In this document: positions 26,356-32,702 of the stretch, one piece after another
How positions within the stretch are numbered: the stretch's first letter is position 1
Layout of the letters: each line of letters starts with the position of its first letter
Source of the DNA: Verrucomicrobiales bacterium
Lineage (GTDB): Bacteria; Verrucomicrobiota; Verrucomicrobiia; Verrucomicrobiales; DEV007
Length of the DNA stretch: 32,702 nt
Assembly (NCBI GenBank): GCA_020852405.1
Contig: JADZAX010000159.1
Coordinates: 1-32,702, forward strand
Direction of reading: 5' to 3'
The notes under the pieces: generated by a model
What the model was told of the DNA's origin: nothing
Databases searched by the model: none
The model's input: only the letters and a program-made list of their open reading frames with translations
Made by a program: the position numbers and the translations under genes

Positions 26356-27801
26356 TCAGAGATCGACCTTGAGATCCCAGCCGGAACGGTATTGCCGTTT
26401 GATGAACTGGTCCGCTTCGGGAGCGTTCGGGCATTTCAGATTGGCGGCATCCCACTCGATCTTTTTGCCGACGCGGATCGCGAGATTGCCAAGCAGAACC
26501 ATTTCGGTGAAAGGACCGGACTGGTGGATGCCGCTCAGCGCCATCTTGGGATCGCCCGCCTTGACGGCGTCGTAGAACTCGTTGTGGGGATTGTGTCCCC
26601 GGGCCCGCGGGATGAACGGCTCGACATACTTCGCCCCGTCGAGGATGGAGGAGGGTTTGACCATCCAGTTGTCCTTGTCGCGCTGGTACCAGAGCTTGCC
26701 CCGGCTGCCGATCATGATCGTGCCGTAGCCCTTGCCTTCATCGATCGGCTGGCCTTCGGTGATGTCTTTGGGCGGCTGGTTGGGTTCCTTCGGCGGGGAG
26801 TTGGGGTTGTCTTTGCTGACAAGTTTCCAGGTCTTCTCATCAAAGACCGCGTCCATGTTGCCGTCATACCAGACGAACTTGACCGGCGGGCGTTTGTCGC
26901 GGGCCGGGAATTCGTAGGTGATGGTCGCCCAGACCGGAGGAGACACTTCGGTGGCCCCGCCATGCTCGGCGGAAACACTGGTGGGAGAGCCCAGTTCAAG
27001 AGACCAGTAGGCCATGTCCATGACGTGGCAGGCCATGTCACCCAGCGCCCCGGGTCCGAAGTCCCAGTAGCCGCGCCAGTTGAACGGCATGATTTTCTCA
27101 TTGTAGTCATGCTGCGGGGCCGGCCCGAGCCAGAGATCCCAGTTGATGTGCTTGGGGGCTTCCTCACCGGCGGGGAAGGCGGCCATGCCCTGCGGCCAGA
27201 TGGGGCGGTTGGTCCAGCAATGGACCTCCGTGACATCGCCGATGATGCCGGAACGCACCAACTCCACCATGCGGCGCATGTGCTGTCCGGCGTGGGCCTG
27301 GTTGCCCATCTGGGTGACGACGCCGGTTTGGGAGGCGACCTTGGTCATGGCCCGGGCTTCCCAAATGCCATGAGTAAGCGGCTTCTGACAATAGACCGAC
27401 ATGCCGGCACGCATCGCGGCGATGGAGGCGAAGGCATGCACGTGGTCGGGAGTCGAGACGGTGACGGCGTCCACCTTGCCTTTTTCGGCTTCCAGCATCT
27501 CGCGCCAGTCTTCATAAAAGCGGGCGTTGGGGAATTTTTTGCGGGTGCCGCCGATGGCCTTGGCCCGGCCGTCCAGGTTGGGGTATTTCTCGGCGTTGAC
27601 CACATCGCACAACACCCCGATTTCAAAGCCGGCGCCGAAGGAACCTTCGATGTCACTGGCCCCTTTGCCACCGGTGCCAATCCCCGCGAGCACGAGGCGG
27701 TCATTCGCACCGAATACCCGGCTGGGCACGACTTGGAATCCAAAGGCGGTCGCGGCAGCCGCGGCCCCCCGGATGAATTTTCGACGATTGAGTTTTTCCA
27801 T
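26356..27801 (-). CDS. Gfo/Idh/MocA family oxidoreductase (Tat-exported)
   Basis: Likely start MEKLNRRKFIRGAAAAATAFGFQVVPSRVFGANDRLVLAGIGTGGKG; VDAVTVSTPDHVHAFASIAAMRAGMSVYCQKPLTHGIWEARAM. Confidence 0.93.
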   Translation of the reverse strand: MEKLNRRKFIRGAAAAATAFGFQVVPSRVFGANDRLVLAGIGTGGKGASDIEGSFGAGFEIGVLCDVVNAEKYPNLDGRAKAIGGTRKKFPNARFYEDWREMLEAEKGKVDAVTVSTPDHVHAFASIAAMRAGMSVYCQKPLTHGIWEARAMTKVASQTGVVTQMGNQAHAGQHMRRMVELVRSGIIGDVTEVHCWTNRPIWPQGMAAFPAGEEAPKHINWDLWLGPAPQHDYNEKIMPFNWRGYWDFGPGALGDMACHVMDMAYWSLELGSPTSVSAEHGGATEVSPPVWATITYEFPARDKRPPVKFVWYDGNMDAVFDEKTWKLVSKDNPNSPPKEPNQPPKDITEGQPIDEGKGYGTIMIGSRGKLWYQRDKDNWMVKPSSILDGAKYVEPFIPRARGHNPHNEFYDAVKAGDPKMALSGIHQSGPFTEMVLLGNLAIRVGKKIEWDAANLKCPNAPEADQFIKRQYRSGWDLKVDL

Positions 27802-27903
27802 GGTCTTTGAACGAAGGGTTGATGCAAGGGACCGGTTTCTTCTACGATCTCCGGCCTCGACTAAACGGCACGCGTCAGAGCGAATCAATGATGGATTCCC
27901 TGA

Positions 27904-27919
27904 TGGCGCGAACGCGCCA
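27904..27919. promoter_or_regulatory. 16-bp palindrome in a divergent intergenic region
   Basis: TGGCGCG-AA-CGCGCCA between divergent starts at 27801 (-) and 27968 (+). Confidence 0.4.
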
Positions 27920-27967
27920 ACGCTCGTTGTTTGCGGGAATGACACAGCAGGCGAGGTTCTGAGCCGC

Positions 27968-29236
27968 ATGAAAAGCCACGTTCTTCGCCTCGTTTTCCCT
28001 TTGATACTCATCGCGTGCGGCTCCCGGGCCAGCGCATCGGACTGGCCCCAGTTCCGCGGTCCGGGAGGCCAGGGCATTTCGGATGCCAAAGACGTGCCGT
28101 TGGAATGGAGCGAGAAAAAGGGTGTTGCCTGGGTTTCTCCGATCGCAGGCAAAGCCTGGTCTTCCCCTGTGATTGTGGGCGGCCGGGTCTACCTGACCAC
28201 CGCGGTGGAGAAAAATCCCGACTCCCCAACCACCGACCGCGAATTGCGGGCTCTCGCCATTGATGCCGCCACGGGGGCCCCGGTCTGGGATGTCGAGGTT
28301 TTCGTCCAAAAGGGAGGGCCTCAAACCCGCATCCACAAGAAAAACACCCACGCCAGCCCGACCGCATTGGTCGAGGACGGCAAGGTCTATGTCCACTTCG
28401 GCCATGACGGCACCGCCTGCCTCGATGCGGACAAGGGCACGGTGCTGTGGCGCCAGACGACCCTGACCTACTCACCGGTTCATGGCAATGGCGGATGCCC
28501 CATCCTGGTGGGCGACAAACTCGTCTTTTCTTCGGACGGCAAGGAGGCCCCCTTCATTGTCGCCCTGAACAAGGCCACCGGCGAAGTCGTTTGGAAAACC
28601 GACCGCGCGGTGGACGTGAAGCGCCACTTCTCCTTCAGCACGCCTCTCCTGATCACCGTCGACGGGCAGGAGCAGATCATCAGCCCGGCGAGTGGCGCGG
28701 TGGTCGCTTACAATCCGGCCGATGGCAAAGAAATCTGGCGCTTCCGCTACGGTGAGGGATACTCCGTGGTGCCGCGCCCGGTGTTCGCCCATGGCATGAT
28801 CTATGTCAGCTCCGGCTTCGACAAAGCCACCCTGTATGCGGTGAAGGTGGGAGGAACGGGCGATGTCACCGACACTCATCTGGCTTGGAAACACGAGAAA
28901 AACGTGCCCAAAGAATCGTCCTTTCTCATCATCGACGACCTGCTTTTCATGAACGATGACAGCGGAGTCGGCACCTGTCTGGATGCCAAAACAGGTGATT
29001 CCGTCTGGCAGGAGCGGCTGTCTCCCGGCAGTTACTCCGCCTCCCCGCTGTATGTCGGTGGACACATTCTCTTCCAGAGTGGCGAAGGTGCCTGCACGGT
29101 GGTCAAACCGGGGCGGAAATTTGAAAAGGTCGGCGAAAACCAGATCGGTGAATACGGCCTGGCGTCCATGGGAGTGACCGATGGGGCCCTCTATCTGCGC
29201 ACGGAGTCAAAGCTCTTCAAAATCGCCAAACAATGA
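27968..29236 (+). CDS. PQQ-binding-like beta-propeller repeat protein, secreted
   Basis: Start MKSHVLRLVFPLILIACGSRASASDWPQFRGPGGQGISDAKDVPLEWSEKKGVAWVSPIAGKAWSSPVIVGGRVYLTTA...; repeated A-T-G-x-x-x-W blades. Confidence 0.92.
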   Translation: MKSHVLRLVFPLILIACGSRASASDWPQFRGPGGQGISDAKDVPLEWSEKKGVAWVSPIAGKAWSSPVIVGGRVYLTTAVEKNPDSPTTDRELRALAIDAATGAPVWDVEVFVQKGGPQTRIHKKNTHASPTALVEDGKVYVHFGHDGTACLDADKGTVLWRQTTLTYSPVHGNGGCPILVGDKLVFSSDGKEAPFIVALNKATGEVVWKTDRAVDVKRHFSFSTPLLITVDGQEQIISPASGAVVAYNPADGKEIWRFRYGEGYSVVPRPVFAHGMIYVSSGFDKATLYAVKVGGTGDVTDTHLAWKHEKNVPKESSFLIIDDLLFMNDDSGVGTCLDAKTGDSVWQERLSPGSYSASPLYVGGHILFQSGEGACTVVKPGRKFEKVGENQIGEYGLASMGVTDGALYLRTESKLFKIAKQ

Positions 29237-29328
29237 CGGAGTGGGCCTCCCGTCCTGCCAGCTGGCAGTGACCTGCGGGCGCGCTCTCAGCGTGCCGATC
29301 CCGCCTAGGCAGTGCGGGAAAAACTGGG

Positions 29329-29352
29329 CAGCGCGGGATAACAACCCCGCTG
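29329..29352 (-). terminator. Hairpin with T-tract on the minus strand downstream of the response-regulator gene
   Basis: + CAGCGCGGG-ATAACAA-CCCCGCTG; minus strand continues CCCAGTTTTTCCC. Confidence 0.5.
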
Positions 29353-29452
29353 CAATCCTGGATATCCACCTCGGAAACCGCTTCCCCGGCCTGCCATCGA
29401 GGCAGGTCCGAGGTCGGTCCGGGAAACGTAAACCAACAAGCCGAAGGCAGGA

Positions 29453-30130
29453 TCAGCCGTTCAACAGACCTTCCTTCAGCGCCTTGGCCACGGCACCGGT
29501 CATGGTGTTGACGTGGAGTTTGCTGTAAATGCCGCGGATGTGTTTGTCGACGGTGTGGAAACTGAGATTCAATTGGTCGGCGATTTCCTTTTTGGTCAAT
29601 CCGGCAACCATCTGCTCCAGCACTTCCTTTTCACGCTCGGTCAGACCATAGTCGTGCCCCACTGGTGAAAGGTGTCCAAACATGTCAAGCACCCGGCGGG
29701 CGATCCGCGCGTTGATGGGCGCGCCCCCGGCCAGAATGTCACGGATGGCGTTGGGAATTTCCCCCATGCTGGAGGTTTTCAGCAGATAACCGGATGCGCC
29801 ATTGCAGATTGCATTGAAAACCTTCTCGTTGTCCTCGAACACCGAGAAGACAAGGATTTCGATGGCGGGAAAGGCGGCCTTGATGTGCCGGATCCCCTCC
29901 AGTCCGCCCATTCCGGGGAGTCCCAGATCGAGCAGGATGACTTCGACCCGCTCCCCGTGTTTCAACGTCAGCAGGGCGTCCTCGCAACGGTCGAACTCCC
30001 GGGTGCACTTCATGTCCTTTTGGCGACTGAGCACCCGCGCCACGGTCTTCCGCAGCGTTTCGTTGTCCTCAATGACCCAGATACGGGTCGGGGCCTTTTC
30101 CTCGGTGGCGGGGGTTTCGGTATCGCTCAT
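29453..30130 (-). CDS. Response regulator, NarL/LuxR family
   Basis: RIWVIEDNETLRKTVARVLSRQ...VILLDLGLPGMGGLEGIRHI receiver; LTEREKEVLEQMVAGLTKKEIADQLNLSFHTVDKHIRGIYSKLHVNTMTGAVAKAL LuxR HTH. Confidence 0.95.
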   Translation of the reverse strand: MSDTETPATEEKAPTRIWVIEDNETLRKTVARVLSRQKDMKCTREFDRCEDALLTLKHGERVEVILLDLGLPGMGGLEGIRHIKAAFPAIEILVFSVFEDNEKVFNAICNGASGYLLKTSSMGEIPNAIRDILAGGAPINARIARRVLDMFGHLSPVGHDYGLTEREKEVLEQMVAGLTKKEIADQLNLSFHTVDKHIRGIYSKLHVNTMTGAVAKALKEGLLNG

Positions 30131-30167
30131 GATCTTGGTGGGTTCATCTGACTCTTCTTTACCTAGG

Positions 30168-32282
30168 CTATGGTAGTGGCGACGTCAACTGCACGGTCGT
30201 GCCTTCGCCTTTCTTACTTTTCACTTTGAGATTGGCTCCAATGTGGTGAGCGCGCCGTCGAAGGTTCGACAATCCGTTGCCTTCCTTGAAGCCTTTCTCA
30301 AGATTGTCAAACCCCCGGCCGTCGTCGGTGACCCTGAGGGTGAGCCGTCCCCGGGCGGCTTCCAGTTCGATCTGGACCCGGGTGGCCTGGGCGTGTTTCA
30401 CGATGTTGTTGAGCACTTCCTTGTAGATGAGGAAAAAGTCGCGCTTGAACTGCAGGGGGAGCAGATCGTCATCGAAACGTCCACTGAGGTCGAAGCGGTA
30501 GACATGGGCTTTGAGCAATGAGGCCGCCGTCTCCCGGAGCCGGGCCAACATTTCCTTCCAGGTCTCCTCCACCGGACGGATCATCCAGACAATGTCCCGC
30601 ATGGACTGGATGGTCCGCTTGGCGGTGTCCTTGATCTCCTGGAGTTCCTCGCGGGCGGCCTCCGGATCGTCGAGGACTTCACTTTCCCCCAACTCCGCCA
30701 GCAGGGCGATACTGGACAGATTGCTCCCGATGTCGTCATGGAAATCACTTGCGATCTGCTGACGGAGCGACTCCAGATCCTTTCTCCGCCGCACCCGCGA
30801 CCGTCCCAGCATCAGGAGAATCAGGGCCACCGTGCCCCCCAGTCCCAATCCACCGTAGCGGACGCCGCGCTCCACCGTGCGATCCACCAGCCCGGCATGA
30901 CGCGACTCCAGATCCCGCCACTCTCTCACGCTCTCCCCCCGGACCTTCAGCGCACTGAGCCACTCCTGGTAGCCGGAGAGCCGATTTCTGCTGTCAAAGC
31001 CATCGACCAGGAATTTGGAGGACCATTTCCCTTCCTCAATGCTATGGGGAGCCATCACGGTCTTGCCTTCGGCCACGTTCCGTTGATCAGAAAACACCTG
31101 GAGCTCGGCCAGGGCAAAGGAAATGGGGACCGGCGTGCGGCGCTCCACGGTGAGCCGGAGGTAGCGGCCGGGGGTTTCCTTGACGGAAATCACGACCGGG
31201 TTGTTGCCCGGCTCGGTGAGCTGGCCGGCGACAAACTGGGCCAGCTTGTCCGCCTTTAGCATGTCGGGATTGTCTGAAATTTCCACACGGAAGGTCAGTG
31301 GAAAGTTGAAGCTGAGCCCGAAGACAAAGTCCTCCGGGATGGCTGGAATGAGGCGGATCTCATTGACCGGAACGGATTCCTCAAGGTCGATCTGCACCCA
31401 CGATTCCTTGGTTTTTTCGGTCGTCTGGCTCTGGAACCCCGAGCTGGGACTGCTTTCGGCACGATGCGGCAACCCCAGGGAAGTGCGGCCATCCGTGAGG
31501 TAAGCGCGGGACCAGAGCGATGCCTGCTCCGCGGTATCCAACGAGCGCACCGGTCGGCCGGCCGCGAGATTGCGATCCCCTTTGAGCACGAAGAGTTCCC
31601 CCAACGCAAGGACCGGGGCTCCGGTGCGGCCTTCTCCCGGCTGCCAAAGCTGGAACGCCGTGAGCCGGACATAGCGGCCCTTCATGCCACTGACTTCGGC
31701 AAAAAAGGGCGCCTCCCGGGCCTCGTTGCGGTCTTTGGCACGGTATTCGGCCAGGGTCTCATAGGTCCGGAACTCCGCATCATCAGAGATGTCGAGCCGG
31801 AAACTCCGGGGAAAGCCGTAGCCGATTTCGGTGCGACGGTCCAAAGCGACCGTGACCGGGGTCACCGCCACGGCGTCGGGGCTGACAGTCTCGCCCAGAT
31901 CGACCTGGACCCACTTCGGCCGGGTCCGTGAGATCCCGCTGTGGTAGCCAAATTCCACCGGCTTGAGCGCGGTTTGGCGGAAGTCCGGAAGCAATTTCAA
32001 TTGATCCACGATCTGTTGTTGGCGTTCCTCCACGTCCCGCAACTCGGCATTGAAAATCCGGGCAAACTTCTCCGCCGGACCTTCCCGCTGAAGCAGCTGC
32101 GGTTCAATGAGATCGGCGGGAACCTCCCGGGGAAGTCCGGGGGCGGGTTCCGAAGGCGTCTCAGAATCCCCCATCCCCGGCAGCGTGAACTGGGCCCGGA
32201 CTGGTGCCGTGACGCCCAACACGAGCAGCGAGGCCATCAAACAGACCCGGCGCAGACTCGATGACGATGGAAACAGCCTCAT
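30168..32282 (-). CDS. Sensor histidine kinase (HisKA_3/HATPase) with two predicted discoidin (F5/8 type C)-like extracytoplasmic domains
   Basis: IASDFHDDIGSNLSSIALLAELGE (HisKA_3 H-box), EVLNNIVKHAQATRVQIELE...VTDDGRGFD...GNGLSNLRRRAHHIGANLKVKSKKGEGTTVQL; two WVQ(V/I)DL segments in the extracytoplasmic part; TM GLGLGGTVALILLML. Confidence 0.88.
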   Translation of the reverse strand: MRLFPSSSSLRRVCLMASLLVLGVTAPVRAQFTLPGMGDSETPSEPAPGLPREVPADLIEPQLLQREGPAEKFARIFNAELRDVEERQQQIVDQLKLLPDFRQTALKPVEFGYHSGISRTRPKWVQVDLGETVSPDAVAVTPVTVALDRRTEIGYGFPRSFRLDISDDAEFRTYETLAEYRAKDRNEAREAPFFAEVSGMKGRYVRLTAFQLWQPGEGRTGAPVLALGELFVLKGDRNLAAGRPVRSLDTAEQASLWSRAYLTDGRTSLGLPHRAESSPSSGFQSQTTEKTKESWVQIDLEESVPVNEIRLIPAIPEDFVFGLSFNFPLTFRVEISDNPDMLKADKLAQFVAGQLTEPGNNPVVISVKETPGRYLRLTVERRTPVPISFALAELQVFSDQRNVAEGKTVMAPHSIEEGKWSSKFLVDGFDSRNRLSGYQEWLSALKVRGESVREWRDLESRHAGLVDRTVERGVRYGGLGLGGTVALILLMLGRSRVRRRKDLESLRQQIASDFHDDIGSNLSSIALLAELGESEVLDDPEAAREELQEIKDTAKRTIQSMRDIVWMIRPVEETWKEMLARLRETAASLLKAHVYRFDLSGRFDDDLLPLQFKRDFFLIYKEVLNNIVKHAQATRVQIELEAARGRLTLRVTDDGRGFDNLEKGFKEGNGLSNLRRRAHHIGANLKVKSKKGEGTTVQLTSPLP

Positions 32283-32702
32283 GGTTTCTTTTCCAGACGG
32301 TACATGGCATGCTCCGTCCGCAAATACAGCGCCCGTCCCACGGCAGCCGGAGAGGCCATGATGGCGCCTTCGAGGGTGTTCTCCCCCAGTTTTTGGTAAA
32401 CTGGTCCGGGAGCCAGAACCAGCATCACGCCTTCCTGGCTGCCGAGATACAGTTTGCCATCGGCATACAGCGGGGACGAGGCGAAGTTCCCTCCAATCCG
32501 CTCTTGGTAATGTGCTTCTCCGGTTGCCGCATCAAAGCAGGAGAGAACGCCCGAGTCGTTCACCACATAGACATTCGGTCCTACGAGGATGGGGGAAGGC
32601 ATACGGGGGATGGCTTTCTTCTGGCGCCAGATTTCCTGCGGAGCTCCCGAGCCTTCCAGGCTGTAGGCCACCAATTCCGTTTTGCCGAAACCGGTCGCGA
32701 GA
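32279..32702 (-). CDS. PQQ-binding-like beta-propeller protein, C-terminal part, truncated by the window edge
   Basis: VVNDSGVLSCFDAATGEAHYQERIGGNFASSPLYADGKLYLGSQEGVMLVLAPGPVYQKLGENTLEGAIMASPAAVGRALYLRTEHAMYRLEKKP*; its stop overlaps the kinase ATG (ATGA). Confidence 0.85.
   Translation of the reverse strand, partial: LATGFGKTELVAYSLEGSGAPQEIWRQKKAIPRMPSPILVGPNVYVVNDSGVLSCFDAATGEAHYQERIGGNFASSPLYADGKLYLGSQEGVMLVLAPGPVYQKLGENTLEGAIMASPAAVGRALYLRTEHAMYRLEKKP

Noticed and set aside
25882-27810. 642-aa plus-strand ORF overlapping aat and antisense to the oxidoreductase
   Set aside because: Overlaps two well-supported genes and has no domain signal.
1-32702. CRISPR arrays, tRNA or rRNA genes
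   Set aside because: No regularly spaced identical repeats and no recognisable tRNA/rRNA sequence seen by eye; tRNAscan-SE, barrnap or a CRISPR finder would be needed to exclude them formally.

Overview
The window looks like chromosomal DNA from a Verrucomicrobiota/Planctomycetota-type bacterium. This is inferred from the family content: DUF1501, DUF1549/DUF1553, planctomycete-type cytochrome, PQQ-like beta-propellers, Gfo/Idh/MocA oxidoreductases and a sulfatase. Most of it is ordinary high-GC gene space: a truncated pstS-like gene, a DUF1501 gene next to a giant cytochrome-WD40-DUF1549-DUF1553 fusion, PQQ-propeller and heme-protein genes, a sulfatase, a second DUF1501 gene, GT39 and PAP2 genes, aat, oxidoreductases, and a propeller/histidine-kinase/response-regulator operon. 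The most unusual segment is about 12.25-17.65 kb. It holds eight small, mostly unrecognisable ORFs, all on the minus strand and separated by structured spacers. Several spacers resemble integron attC sites; the best is a 60-bp imperfect hairpin ending in GTTGGGC seven nt before an ATG. I propose a candidate CALIN (cluster of attC-like sites lacking an integrase). Within it are a series of tandem stem-loops, an 83%-identical 46-bp intergenic repeat pair, a stand-alone copy of a domain otherwise embedded in the giant DUF1553 protein, and a lipoprotein with a degenerate gluzincin-like motif. No tRNA, rRNA, CRISPR array, transposase or integrase was recognised.
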